From contig CM066918.1 in NCBI GenBank assembly GCA_033964015.1, positions 558,001 through 622,000 on the forward strand: a DNA stretch of 64,000 nucleotides. Reading direction: 5' to 3'. Every line of letters begins with the position of its first letter. Position 1 is the first letter of the stretch. Under the pieces are notes generated by a model. It had not been told where the DNA came from. It did not search any database and saw nothing but the letters and a program-made list of their open reading frames with translations. The position numbers were made by a program, and so were the translations under genes. Shown piece by piece: positions 28,101-34,580 of this stretch. The stretch comes from Scolanthus callimorphus. Its lineage: Eukaryota; Cnidaria; Anthozoa; Actiniaria; Edwardsiidae.

Positions 28101-31100
28101 ATATTCGGATGCAAAGTTAACTGTGCTTCGCGGCTAAACACTGCTAAAAATAGTGCGTGTCGAGTTCCCCTCAAAATTTTGCGAAAGCGGAGGAGTTATT
28201 ATTTGAAATTTCCAACAGTTGGACAAGAATAGTAACTGAAGCTTTCCTGTAAATCTCAGCTCTGTACTCTATTCTCAACATATTGTACAAAAAAATCCGA
28301 ATTTAGTCAAGTCGACGCTGTTCTTATCGCTAAATCTTACTGCTGTGAATGCGTGTTCGTAATTCAAATTGCTATGCGATAGCTCAACCCTTATACTTGC
28401 TCGTTATGGCCTTTTGTCTCTTTCAAAATATTAGCGATGAGCGCAGGAGTTTGATGTTCATGTTTCAGTATTTTTGGGATCAAAGCGTCATCGGTTGTCA
28501 AGCTAAAAATGGCAAACGCCAACGGACAATGGTTATGCAAATTTGCGCACAAACTGTAGACTGGATGTTTTAGAGGCGAGCGACTTATTCCATCGATGAC
28601 GTCAAAGATAGGATAAGTTGAGAATTGTTGCACACGTGACGTCACGCGCTTGTAGACAGGTTCGGCAAACTACCTGCTCTCTCAAAGAATGAAAGCATCA
28701 TATTGGGCATTGGCATTTAAAACTCGTAGCAACGTTTGTTAAATATGCTCTCCTGTCGAGGTTTGCCCTGTGACGCAATTTACTACAGTACCAGACATAA
28801 TTGCGCTGTCCCTTTTGTTCGTGCGATTATCGCTATTGTTTCCAGAAGTGGTTTATATTGTTTGGAATAAGGAAAGAAAACTAAAAAGGGTTCTTGTGCT
28901 TATAGTAGAACGACGCAGTAAAAAACAACAATGTGTTGTTAAATGGATTAAATGGCATCGGAATCTCGACCCAATGGCTTTCACCTAGGTGCGCACCGCA
29001 TCCCCCAGAAAATGATGCCGTCCACTTCACGTTAGTTTTGGGAGGGTTTACGGTTTTTAACGCTTAATTCAATGATAGGAAAACAACGGCGTGGTATTTC
29101 CAGTACCCTTTTGAATTACCTTACATCAGTGCTTTTTCGAAAAACGATTATTCTGGCGGAATTTGTTTCCAATCATTTTGTGTTTGCTACGACCCTGAGA
29201 ATGCAGGCGAAGGTAGAATAATGCAGGACAAGGTAGATGAATGTAGGACAAAGGTAGAATAATGCAGGACAAAGGTAGAAGTAACAGACTGAGGTAGAAG
29301 TACCAGACTGAGGTAGAAGTACCAGACTGAGGTGGAAGTACCAGACTGAGGTAGATGAGTAGATGAAAATGAAGGAAGGTCACATCAATGGAAGAGAAGT
29401 TAGACGAAGCAACCCTCTCGTCGGTAAAAGTGGAAAAAGAAAATTAACTGTTATATATTATTTTTGTTTTGCTTTTGTTTTTGAGGGCCAACGGAGAAAC
29501 TTTCTTGTCATCTAATTTTGCCTTAATAGAGGTCATCAAGGCAGTAGAATGTTCGCGGCTGTTATATAAGTGATGAGTCATGATTAGATAGCTGAATTTG
29601 GAATCTTTTGGTTAGAGCAATATTGCAAAGGAATGCAATCGCGCCACGCACATGTAATTTTCATTTTCATGGAAGTTTAGACATTCTCTGTTGATTCTCT
29701 GGGTACAAATACACTATAACTTATTGGGGGTATCTGGGTGCGTTAATAAGACCAGCGCGGATCCTCCAAAGAGTTAAATTGACAGAAGTGGATTGTCATT
29801 GCTCATCGTGTCTAACATCCACGAGTTTAAAAACTTCAAGTTTAAAAACTTACAACACAGAGCACTAGATATCACGACATGCGTAGACGCCCTGCGCCTT
29901 GTCTGGGTTCGCTTCGGGTATTTTATCATGATAAACAAGTTTATCATCCACACCATAGTTTATAGAGGAGAATGGTTAGGAAACCTGACACCTTGTTATT
30001 GTACTATGTCTTTGTTCACTTTTCAGAGGAATCCTTTTGTTTGTGCAGGATCAAGGTACATAAGTACCAAAATCCAGCCAATAACGTTCAGTGTACAACA
30101 AGACAGTGTACAACCAGACATGTATATTAGATTAGGTTGAAACACAAGATTGTGCAGGGTCAATATCACGTGATAGCCCCTTTCAACATCCAGCCCACGC
30201 TATTGTGTTGGTCCTTTGAAGTTTGGCCGGGCTTCCTAACCATTCCACTCCATTAACTATGTCCTCATATTGCTCAACGTCATTTATCCACCCTACCGGC
30301 CTCCCTAATCTATACAGTGTTTATAGGACGTCTTTGTATGTCATTAGAATACGACGAAAAACCATGAAAAGCCTACAAAGTTAAAATGTTTGAGTGAGAT
30401 TATCATTTCTGCCACATTGCCTCCTCCACACACTGCGATGCCACTGCGAAATTTTGCAATAAAAAGGAAATATTTTACTGCCATCGGCGGCGGGACAAAC
30501 TTTGAAGTGATGGTCTCATTACAGACAATGTGTTGCAAAATCGAGGGGGGGAGGCTGAGTTTACAGAAAGCATAAGTTGCTGAAAAGAGGCGATAAAGGA
30601 ATAAGGTGCTTTTCAGCCACTAATAAACGCTTTCGACTCCAGTAAAGAACAAGAGTAAACGTTTCCTGCGTGTTAGATACTCCTGCTTGGCATCTTTCCA
30701 AAGCAAAGTTAACACGGAGTCCACATTACATTTTGACCACTTTATTACGTCATTCCGTGGTATGTTAGAGGACATACCACGGAATATCAGAGGACATTTG
30801 TTAAATGGCTGGTGCTCATAACATGTTCTATATTCTTGTGAATCTTGTATTTTTATTTTATTACGAGTGCTAACTAAAGATGTTGTTGTACTATTAATTA
30901 TTGTGCGATGACTAGAGCTGCAGCGTGGATCTGAGCGAAAGGATTGCTAAACTTATGTTTGCACCCGACATTTTTATACAGGTTGCTAAATAATTTATTC
31001 CTGCTAAAGTCTGCAATATCTCTTACAACAGCGGATGACTTGTAGCTAAATACCATCTGTCTTGGCCGCTTTTTTGGGGACGTGGCAAGGACTTTTAAAA

Positions 31101-32093
31101 GATGGGGGGGGGGGGGGGCAAAGGGGCCTCTCGTGAGACGTTTTCTCGTGTATTGTCACGCGTACATTTACTGTATTTTTGGTTTCGAAAAGGGGGGTAC
31201 CGGGCCCCCTGGACTATCCCTTGGATACGCCCCTGCTTTTAAAATACAGAAATTGAATTGTTGATTATAACTGTTAAAGCTAGGCAACCATTCAATTTAT
31301 TATTCTTTCTTACATATCCACTGGTCTTTTATTGGATCCAGCTTCAGTTTTACTTGTACGCGGTTCTGCAAATATACTTCACCTGCTTTTAGAGGCTGAG
31401 ATTTGTCCTCCTCAAATATGCACTTTTTTATAAGAACGTCAAATTTTGTTTGAAGCTGGGTAAATTCCAAATGTTCGTAAATTTCTAGCAATTTGAGCCT
31501 CAAAGGGTGCATTCCTTCTAACCAAACCGGTTTAGGATTTGGTTATCCTGGATTGATCCGAGCAATCCAGGTTGAGGGCTGGATCGTTCAGATTGCATTC
31601 TTAGATTGGTTTTGAGGTAAAGAAACGCAAAATGAACATTCCAGATTCAGATTTTGCAAAAAGAAATACAAAAAATAATAAGCCCCAGTCAACCTGCACG
31701 AGCGAAGGTGAAAGTTTTTCTCTAAATACAGTACGCTACATGTAGAATGGACCTCATCCAAAATGCAAATGTAAGTAAAGGCTCCAGAAAAATCAAATGT
31801 TCTTTTGTCGGCTTCAGCCTGGGCTATGTCCTCTTTTGGCCAAATCTTAGCTTCAACGTTCTTATAACATGGTTCATATAGTGTGAAGCACGTATACGAA
31901 AGCATAATCTACGATCAAAGTATTTCCAATGCGATGTAGTGCACATGAAATCACTCTCAACTGCAAAAGTAGTAACTCACACTCTACAAATTGACCATAG
32001 TTACTATTTTGGTGTGAAGTTTTGAATCTTACCTTCCGCCTGATGTACACTGATAACGAGGCACAAACTACACAACAGAAGCAGCGACTTCAT
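1982..32093 (-). CDS. Gene B: very large secreted multi-Kazal/WAP/thyroglobulin-1 protein (one gene or several)
   Basis: Thirty-one candidate exons plus one broken one lie on the same strand. They are a signal-peptide exon (32,033-32,093), 23 Kazal domains, nine WAP domains and one thyroglobulin-1 domain. Every exon has a GT donor and AG acceptor and is phase 1-1, so all could splice in frame except the 21 kb exon, which has lost one base. Kazal and WAP folds are known serine-protease inhibitors, and thyroglobulin-1 domains often inhibit cysteine proteases. The product is therefore inferred to be an extracellular protease inhibitor or matrix protein. No second signal peptide was found below 25 kb, which favours one gene. 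However, the FK exon at 22.8 kb can read through to its own stop, so a split near 22.7 kb is possible. The 7-kb first intron carries a large transposable element. The 3' end may lie off the window. Confidence 0.5.
2497..2709 (-). CDS. Follistatin-Kazal exon (FK)
   Basis: A follistatin-type half-domain (C-x4-C-x5-C...C-x-C, around [12 protein letters not shown]) runs directly into a Kazal with loop CTKILNPVC, predicted P1 Lys. The exon is 213 bp, phase 1-1. Its first two bases (GT) complete the final cysteine of the upstream thyroglobulin exon, which ends in T, so the two exons share a split Cys codon. Confidence 0.88.
2710..3129 (-). other. Intron with a small insertion
   Basis: About 420 bp. 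The end nearest the FK exon carries ATTAATATATAGAT, also found at the edge of the insertion at 21.02 kb, followed by GC-rich low-complexity sequence (2,800-2,980) including a hairpin around CGGCCTTCGGCCG. No exon seen. Confidence 0.5.
3130..3339 (-). CDS. Thyroglobulin type-1 domain exon
   Basis: Six cysteines in thyroglobulin-1 order: [15 protein letters not shown], the NGLYTRVQC block, ACYCVN in place of the usual CWCV, and PPC whose last Cys codon is completed by the next exon. The domain is about 70 residues, the normal size, in one 210-bp exon, phase 1-1. Family members bind or inhibit papain-like cysteine proteases or act in matrix proteins. It is the only such exon in the window and has no twin in the duplicated block to its right. 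Confidence 0.9.
3856..3996 (-). CDS. Kazal exon (K), ICDKP type
   Basis: Complete six-cysteine Kazal, loop CPAIFKPVC, predicted P1 Ala (elastase-like specificity by the family rule). Exon 141 bp, phase 1-1. It is nearly identical to the exon at 10,357-10,500. Confidence 0.88.
4526..4705 (-). CDS. WAP exon (W) with an extra cysteine
   Basis: Eight WAP cysteines: [22 protein letters not shown] and TGC, ending KFMPPG. A ninth Cys just upstream (VCFK) comes from the acceptor TTTAG|TTTGC required for phase 1. Exon 180 bp. It is a duplicate of 11,005-11,184. WAP domains are typically serine-protease inhibitors or antimicrobial. Confidence 0.87.
5193..5339 (-). CDS. Kazal exon (K), VRKP type
   Basis: Complete Kazal with loop CPKILSPVC, predicted P1 Lys. 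147 bp, phase 1-1. Duplicate of 12,020-12,166. Confidence 0.88.
5751..5897 (-). CDS. Kazal exon (K), VPKK type
   Basis: Complete Kazal with loop CIAIADPVC, predicted P1 Ala. The acidic D near P3' is unusual among the exons here. 147 bp, phase 1-1. Duplicate of 12,753-12,899. Confidence 0.88.
6108..6254 (-). CDS. Kazal exon (K), VPRP type
   Basis: Complete Kazal with loop CTREYAPVC, predicted P1 Arg (trypsin-like target). 147 bp, phase 1-1, ending in a Cys-Cys pair at the donor. Duplicate of 13,102-13,248. Confidence 0.88.
6456..6674 (-). CDS. Follistatin-Kazal exon (FK)
   Basis: The half-domain [13 protein letters not shown]...CVC runs into a Kazal with loop CTREFRPVC, predicted P1 Arg. 219 bp, phase 1-1. 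It corresponds to the triplicated FK exons at 13.4-14.8 kb in the sister block. Confidence 0.88.
6838..9648. mobile_element. Transposon-like insertion, ~2.8 kb, with terminal inverted repeats
   Basis: The left end reads ACTGGAAGCAGCGAGGTGG and the right end is its inverse (CCACCTCGCTGCTTCCAGT), part of a 27-bp inverted match. The sister block (13.8 and 14.35 kb) has uninterrupted sequence at this spot, so the insertion is visible by comparison. Flanks share AGCG, a possible 4-bp target duplication. The interior is AT-rich and I see no credible transposase, so it is probably non-autonomous or decayed. It sits in the intron between the 9.8 kb K and 6.6 kb FK exons. Confidence 0.7.
9779..9916 (-). 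CDS. Kazal exon (K), PLNYAP type
   Basis: Complete Kazal, loop CPLNYAPVC, predicted P1 Leu. 138 bp, phase 1-1. The exon and its right-hand flank match the exon at 15,057-15,194, marking the end of the duplicated block. Confidence 0.88.
10010..10165 (-). pseudogene. Broken Kazal exon
   Basis: Clear but damaged similarity to the VRKP-type Kazal: GCPKIK, FAPVC, ATCAL and ASFKSNWK can be read only by shifting frame. A framework cysteine (TGC in ASCKSNWK) has become TTC, and the last Cys region is out of frame. It lies exactly at the breakpoint of the ~6.5-kb duplication (homology to 3.6 kb starts at about 10,155). Confidence 0.75.
10357..10500 (-). CDS. Kazal exon (K), ICDKP type, second copy
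   Basis: Loop CPAIFKPVC, predicted P1 Ala. It has one extra codon before the donor (TGTGGCG|GTAGGT) compared with the copy at 3,856. 144 bp, phase kept. Confidence 0.87.
11005..11184 (-). CDS. WAP exon (W), second copy, with extra cysteine
   Basis: Eight WAP cysteines plus the same ninth Cys (VCFK) as the copy at 4,526. Mid-region reads NQCSRHDDC. 180 bp, phase 1-1. Confidence 0.87.
11657..11978. mobile_element. Foldback MITE with TTAG target duplication
   Basis: Two nested palindromes: TAGAAAATAACA against TGTTATTTTCTA, and a longer arm pairing CTTTCTGCGTGCTCTCT with AGAGAGCACGCGGAAAG. TTAG flanks both ends. The matching intron in the other block copy (5.13-5.17 kb) lacks it, so insertion followed the duplication. 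A second copy starts at 63,714. Confidence 0.85.
12020..12166 (-). CDS. Kazal exon (K), VRKP type, second copy
   Basis: Loop CPKILSPVC, predicted P1 Lys. 147 bp, phase 1-1. The acceptor CTGTGTGCAG is the same as in the 5.2 kb copy. Confidence 0.88.
12265..12350 (-). repeat. tRNA-like sequence (SINE or tRNA pseudogene)
   Basis: The minus strand carries TTGGTAGAGCGCC (box A-like) and GGTTCAAACC (box B) at tRNA spacing, with outer arms GGCTACGG...CCTAGCC partly pairing. It inflates a reading frame next to the 12.1 kb Kazal exon and should not be read as protein. It is absent from the paralogous intron at 5.35-5.75 kb. Confidence 0.5.
12753..12899 (-). CDS. Kazal exon (K), VPKK type, second copy
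   Basis: Loop CIAIADPVC, predicted P1 Ala. 147 bp, phase 1-1. Several substitutions from the 5.75 kb copy (for example VYGNSC against DYGNPC) leave all six cysteines intact. Confidence 0.88.
13102..13248 (-). CDS. Kazal exon (K), VPRP type, second copy
   Basis: Loop CTREYAPVC, predicted P1 Arg. 147 bp, phase 1-1. Confidence 0.88.
13448..13657 (-). CDS. Follistatin-Kazal exon (FK), tandem copy 1 of 3
   Basis: Half-domain [13 protein letters not shown] plus Kazal with loop CTREYRPVC, predicted P1 Arg. 210 bp, phase 1-1. Copies 1 and 2 are nearly identical over the exon and the following ~330 bp of intron. Confidence 0.88.
13996..14205 (-). CDS. Follistatin-Kazal exon (FK), tandem copy 2 of 3
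   Basis: Almost base-for-base copy 1, differing in a few positions (VRNGSC against VHIGSC). The unit length is 548 bp. 210 bp exon, phase 1-1, predicted P1 Arg. Confidence 0.88.
14544..14768 (-). CDS. Follistatin-Kazal exon (FK), tandem copy 3 of 3
   Basis: 225 bp. It differs from copies 1 and 2 at its 5' end (ERPP in place of A before ITC, as in the 6.6 kb FK exon) and has two more residues in the half-domain ([11 protein letters not shown]). Loop CTREYRPVC, predicted P1 Arg. Phase 1-1. Confidence 0.87.
15057..15194 (-). CDS. Kazal exon (K), PLNYAP type
   Basis: Loop CPLNYAPVC, predicted P1 Leu. 138 bp, phase 1-1. It is the third element of the rightmost-reading FKW-W-K triad (16.9, 16.2, 15.1 kb) and also the paralogue of 9,779-9,916. 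Confidence 0.88.
15655..15860 (+). repeat. Dispersed repeat, copy 1 (second copy at 45,520-45,725)
   Basis: About 200 bp shared in the same orientation with 45.5 kb, including GAACCGTACGGTCGCCATAC and GACGCTTCAGCTCT. I see no tRNA boxes or open frame. It is probably a SINE-like or RNA-derived repeat whose family I do not recognise. Confidence 0.7.
16162..16329 (-). CDS. WAP exon (W), triad copy
   Basis: Eight WAP cysteines: [22 protein letters not shown] and KKC, ending KKFLSG. 168 bp, phase 1-1. Paralogues at 17,701 and 19,661. Confidence 0.88.
16507..16884 (-). CDS. Follistatin-Kazal-WAP fusion exon (FKW)
   Basis: One 378-bp exon encodes three domains with no intron between them: half-domain [13 protein letters not shown], a Kazal with loop CPLILKPVC (predicted P1 Leu), then a WAP from [11 protein letters not shown] to HRRCFN. 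Elsewhere in the locus these domains sit in separate exons, so an intron was lost or a retro-fusion occurred before the triad was copied. Phase 1-1. Confidence 0.9.
17128..17265 (-). CDS. Kazal exon (K), triad copy
   Basis: Loop CLLNYAPVC, predicted P1 Leu. The end differs from its paralogues (LLEYNGPC in place of LKHSGPC). 138 bp, phase 1-1. Confidence 0.87.
17701..17868 (-). CDS. WAP exon (W), triad copy
   Basis: [22 protein letters not shown] and KKC, eight cysteines. 168 bp, phase 1-1. Confidence 0.88.
18038..18415 (-). CDS. Follistatin-Kazal-WAP fusion exon (FKW)
   Basis: [13 protein letters not shown], Kazal loop CVLILKPVC (predicted P1 Leu), then [14 protein letters not shown] to RRRCFN. 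The reading frame is intact (RIGKP in place of RNGKP). About 378 bp, phase 1-1. My donor coordinate is good to about one base. Confidence 0.89.
18466..18525. repeat. Perfect hairpin element
   Basis: GTAGCCTGAGTTAACAGACG and its inverse flank a short loop, with TTTTGGGG on both sides. A related hairpin lies at 51,025-51,105. Confidence 0.75.
18720..18857 (-). CDS. Kazal exon (K), triad copy
   Basis: Loop CPLYYGPVC, predicted P1 Leu. [14 protein letters not shown] at the end. 138 bp, phase 1-1. Confidence 0.88.
19281..19652. mobile_element. MITE with GTCCACACTAAC termini
   Basis: Left terminus CCCCGTCCACACTAACGCG and right terminus CGCGTTAGTGTGAACAGGGC are inverse. Internal repeats of GAATCCGTATA and GAAAACG occur. 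A related copy lies at 42,670-42,998. It interrupts the intron right beside the W exon donor. Confidence 0.8.
19661..19828 (-). CDS. WAP exon (W), triad copy
   Basis: [22 protein letters not shown] and KKC, eight cysteines. 168 bp, phase 1-1. Confidence 0.88.
19985..21033. mobile_element. ~1.05-kb insertion of unclassified type
   Basis: Comparison with the two sister triads shows that the intron is interrupted 11 bp after the FKW donor. The insert starts near CTAGCTGATGCCCGTG and ends ATTAATATATAGAT. Inside, two ~150-bp related segments (20.40-20.55 and 20.84-20.99 kb) each contain TCCCTCGCTTAA and GTGAATCTTTTCCAACAAAA. A minus-strand frame of about 98 codons (20,763-21,059) looks protein-like but matches nothing I know. 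Confidence 0.6.
21046..21422 (-). CDS. Follistatin-Kazal-WAP exon with one-base frameshift
   Basis: Third FKW copy, 377 bp, one base shorter than its sisters. The missing base is in the A-run of GATGCGAAATGGC (here GATGCGAATGGC). It falls between the half-domain and the Kazal, so the two cannot be read in one frame. Kazal loop CVLILKPVC and WAP RRRCFN are otherwise intact. Either a sequencing slip or a real disabling change. Confidence 0.8.
21423..22780. other. Intron without recognised exon
   Basis: Repeated short segments around TTTGGTACCTTTTAGGGG (21.58-21.83 kb) and a weak foldback AATACGCGAGAAAATTACG; the remainder is AT-rich with no cysteine-rich frame on either strand. Confidence 0.5.
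22781..22999 (-). CDS. Follistatin-Kazal exon (FK), possible terminal exon
   Basis: Half-domain [13 protein letters not shown]...CVC, Kazal loop CPKILKPVC, predicted P1 Lys. 219 bp with donor G|GTATTG. If unspliced, the frame runs on to a stop at about 22,674, which would end a short gene (SP-FK-W-FK). The Kazal tail ([14 protein letters not shown]) is the most divergent of the set. Confidence 0.85.
23811..23996 (-). CDS. WAP exon (W)
   Basis: Eight cysteines: [22 protein letters not shown] and QKC, ending KKFLKPTG, with a HRHG insertion in the central loop. Acceptor TTTTAG|TTCG, 186 bp, phase 1-1. No long open frame covers it. Confidence 0.86.
24310..24615. repeat. Foldback element
   Basis: AATTAGACC and its inverse recur, with the outer arms TAGTATAAACCAACTAGTTGG and CCATTAGTTGGTTTATACTA facing each other. 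AT-rich and noncoding. Confidence 0.6.
24771..24992 (-). CDS. Follistatin-Kazal exon (FK), first domain exon of gene B
   Basis: Half-domain [13 protein letters not shown]...CVC, Kazal loop CLRVFRPVC, predicted P1 Arg. 222 bp, phase 1-1. The next upstream candidate exon is the signal-peptide exon at 32.09 kb, 7 kb away. Confidence 0.86.
25081..25110. repeat. Homopolymer tract (C)30
   Basis: A run of about 30 C. Similar long G or C runs occur near 31.1, 32.48, 48.09, 52.49 and 53.69 kb. Confidence 0.95.
25370..25485 (+). repeat. Short MITE, second copy
   Basis: Inverted relative to the copy at 1,741-1,860. Termini GGTTGCTTGAAAG and CTTTGAACAACC. It abuts the left end of the large inverted-repeat element that follows. 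Confidence 0.6.
26254..26645 (+). CDS. Unrecognised two-exon ORF inside the inverted-repeat element
   Basis: ATG at about 26,254 opens a frame ([17 protein letters not shown], then [14 protein letters not shown]) ending SPSR at a strong donor CGA|GTAAGT near 26,397. The acceptor GTTGATTTTCCAG at about 26,438 restores the frame ([14 protein letters not shown]) to a stop near 26,645. The joined product is about 117 aa, with a hydrophobic stretch [13 protein letters not shown]. The 40-bp intron is short but plausible for an invertebrate. It may be an accessory protein of the element; I do not recognise the family. Confidence 0.45.
27346..28097. mobile_element. Nested MITE with GGTGTTCACATG termini
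   Basis: Ends GGGGCTGTTCACATGA and TCATGTGAACACC are inverse. Inside, TAGGGGCACCCTA and CTAGGGTTTCCCTACC recur several times in both orientations. A minus-strand frame (27,595-27,780, [16 protein letters not shown]) and an overlapping one (27,480-27,626, [16 protein letters not shown]) look protein-like but are out of phase with each other. Confidence 0.55.
28565..31299. other. Intergenic or intronic, no confident gene
   Basis: A plus-strand frame at 28,770-28,988 is basic and may be a decayed transposon remnant. Short direct repeats (AGGTAGAAGTACCAGACTG) lie at 29,200-29,360. A hairpin CCGTGGTATGT/ACATACCACGG is at 30,757-30,785 and a G-run at 31,105. Nothing else stands out. Confidence 0.45.
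31300..31905 (-). CDS. Two unassigned ORFs downstream of the signal-peptide exon
   Basis: Frame 31,588-31,905 ([19 protein letters not shown], then [15 protein letters not shown]) and frame 31,300-31,539 ([18 protein letters not shown], ending [12 protein letters not shown] and stop) have amino-acid make-up typical of real protein. The first follows GATCGTAG but would need phase 0, while the signal-peptide exon ends in phase 1, so I cannot join them cleanly. They could be a separate secreted protein that owns the 32.09 kb signal peptide, in which case gene B's start is elsewhere. Confidence 0.3.
32033..32093 (-). CDS. Signal-peptide exon
   Basis: ATG, then [19 protein letters not shown], then G|GTAAGA: a charged N-end, a hydrophobic core of about 12 residues and a polar cleavage region. 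61 bp, ending in phase 1 like the gene A signal exon, so it fits the FK exon at 24,992. A TATA-like ATTTAAAT lies 53-60 bases upstream. Confidence 0.7.
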
Positions 32094-32145
32094 GTTGTTG
32101 ACTGCAGTTTCTTGCTCTTGGCAGACATGCCTTGAAAAACGTCTG

Positions 32146-32153
32146 ATTTAAAT
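32146..32153 (-). promoter_or_regulatory. TATA-like box upstream of the signal-peptide exon
   Basis: ATTTAAAT on the minus strand, about 53 bases before the ATG. This leaves room for a start site ~25-30 bases downstream and a 5' leader of ~25 bases. Confidence 0.3.
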
Positions 32154-32675
32154 TCTCAAAATATTAGACCGTGAATGTTTAAAGGACATCTTATATTTAG
32201 AAACGTTTTGACCTTTCAATAGCATGCACAAACACTTCACCTATCAATGAACACATGAATACTTCATACTATTCATAAGACTGCTATCAACCATTTGTTA
32301 GCACTTAAATCTTATTAAAGATGTTCGCCCATACTGAGTTTACCAAACTTTATACCCACGGAATATTAGATCAAAAAAGAATCATATGCAGTACAGATAG
32401 TGCAATCATAGTATGGTCAATGGCGGAGTTGGTGACCTCTCGAACTCCATTGTATTTGTAGGGGCGTCGCTGGGGGGGGGGGGGGGGGGGGGGGGTCCTG
32501 GGGTGCCTGTGACCCCCCTTTTTAGAAGAAAAATACAGTAAACATTAAGAAAAAATCATTAAGCTGGAAAAGGGTGGGAGCTGAGATAGACTATAGTCAA
32601 TCAGAAACGAAGCAAACCAATCAGGGGTAATACGAAGTAAATACGACTTGTGTTTTGTTCTGAACCAAGAAAACA

Positions 32676-33021
32676 ACAGTACTTTTCTTCGCATTCTGAT
32701 TGGCTGACAAAACAAAGACCCAAGACATCAACTAATAGAAACATGCAGACAAAAGTCTGATAGACAATTGATAGACAGTCAAATGAAATGCGCTCCATTG
32801 ATATATTATTGATTATTTTGAAGCTATAAGCTGAAATCACGACTTTGTACAGTACTTTTCTTCGCATTCTGATTGGCTGACAAAACAAAGACCCAAGACA
32901 TCAACTAATAGAAACATGCAGACAAAAGTCTGATAGACAATTGATAGACAGTCAAATGAAATCCGCTCCATTGATATATTATTGATTATTTGAAGCTATA
33001 AGCTGAAATCACGACTTTATA
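32676..33021. repeat. Tandem duplication, 2 copies of ~173 bp
   Basis: ACAGTACTTTTCTTCGCATT starts at 32,676 and again at 32,849. The copies are almost identical, indicating a recent event. Confidence 0.9.
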
Positions 33022-33756
33022 CAATAACAGGAAGGTCAGCCTTCTAAATCTTCAATAATTCCCTTTTGTTCTTCAAGTACCAAAAGTATTGGCTTCAGTA
33101 GTATCAACATTTAGAACCGCAATGTCGTCATTTGCACCCACGATACTGTGATAATTGCAGTTTGTGCCAAGATAGCATTCCAAAAAACGTAGCCCCTGGG
33201 GGAAAACGCACAAGTATAGAACAACGCAATTTTAATTCCCAAATTAAACTTTGATATTTATGATATTGGTAATTATTGATTATCATTCATGATTAACTAT
33301 GACCATTGTTTAGTTTATTGTCTGGTTCTAGCTATTTTTCAGCCGGGTCCGTTCTCTTCGTTTCTTTGTACTACCATCAGTGCTCCATCAGCATCAAACT
33401 AAAGAAGAAATAACTGCATTAGATGGCAATTGTTAGTTTTGAAAACATAACAATCATTAGGAAATACAGTGTTTACGAGAATCTGTCCCCTCGTTCAAAA
33501 TGGCAGACGGGAATAACGACCAATCAGAATCGGCCTCTGATTGTCTGCTCCGAGGGGCGAGACGCGTTGCGTGACTCAGATCAAGGCGGGAAGCGTTGCG
33601 TGACTCCTATCGGGGCGGGGATCGTTGCGTGACTCCGATCGGGACGGTTGAATATTATCATCACTCTGATGGCGAAAATGATGATGATGATAATGACCCA
33701 AATGATGACGGTGGCTATGAAAAAGATGAGTTTAACGTGGTTGACAGCCTATTCCG

Positions 33757-34148
33757 ACAGAACCCAAAAATGGCAAAGATTTCTACCCTAAGGTCAGGTA
33801 AAGTCAGATAGGCTTGATTCTTTGCATAGAGTATCCTTATACAATAAGAAACAAAATAGAAATGAGTATTTATTTCTAATTGATCCGTTTTAAGATATCA
33901 GCTGCTAAACTTTGGTTACTGCATCGTTTTATGGCAAAATTTGTACAATTCTAACAAAAAATGTCAAAAAGTGCTGCAGCAACCAAAGTGTAACTCCTCA
34001 TATCTTAAAGACGGATCAAATAGAAAAAAATACTGATTTCTATTTTGTTTCTTATAGTATAAGGATACTCTATGCAAAGAATCAAGCCTATCTGACTTTA
34101 CCTGACCTTAGGGTAGAAATGTTGCCATTTTTGGGTTCCGTCGACTAT
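33757..34148. mobile_element. Foldback MITE with ~160-bp arms
   Basis: The left arm (CCCAAAAATGGCAAAGATTT, CCCTAAGGTCAGGTAAAGTC) is repeated inverted on the right (GACTTTACCTGACCTTAGGG, GCCATTTTTGGG). A short spacer lies near 33,900-33,980. Confidence 0.85.
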
Positions 34149-34422
34149 TCCTTTTGGAATGAGATACCTGGTGGAATCGCGTTACCATTTGTCGATTAGC
34201 CTATTCGCATATTCAGTATCGATCTGGTGCCCTATTTGAAAAACCCGTTGGTTACACATGGTTCACCATTCGGTCGGTTCGTTATAACTGAAACAGCAAG
34301 GCAACCTCTGGGAGTGATCCAAACATGCCAACCGGGATGGTCAAATAGGACATGCACCAATGGTTACGACCCTGGTGGATATTCTTGCTGAATGCGTATT
34401 CTTTGATATTTACCTCAACCTG

Positions 34423-34580
34423 TTAGCCCTTGTTGAAACCGCGACATCGTCCATAGCGTTTCAAGCGGATTCTGCCACCGCTCTTGCAGGATGCAATGTT
34501 CAAGAAGCATTTGTTGCTGTAGGTTCTGCCATTGGTTCCACATACAGGGCGATAGTACAAGGGACAAAACTTGCCGCAAG
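34423..34580 (-). CDS. Terminal Kazal exon of gene A
   Basis: Complete Kazal: ACGKFC, loop CPLYYRPVC (predicted P1 Leu), NKCFLNIASC, ending GRCRGFNKG and TAA at 34,423-34,425. Acceptor CTCTTTCAG, phase 1. Confidence 0.88.

Larger units (their letters stand above)
25487..28564. mobile_element. ~3.1-kb element with ~365-bp terminal inverted repeats
   Basis: The sequence at 25,487-25,850 recurs inverted at 28,200-28,564, for example CAGTTTGGGTGCAAATTTG against CAAATTTGCGCACAAACTG. Divergence is small. The interior carries a two-exon open frame (26,254-26,645) and a nested MITE (27,346-28,097). The length of the inverted repeats is unusual. I see no classical transposase motif. Confidence 0.75.
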
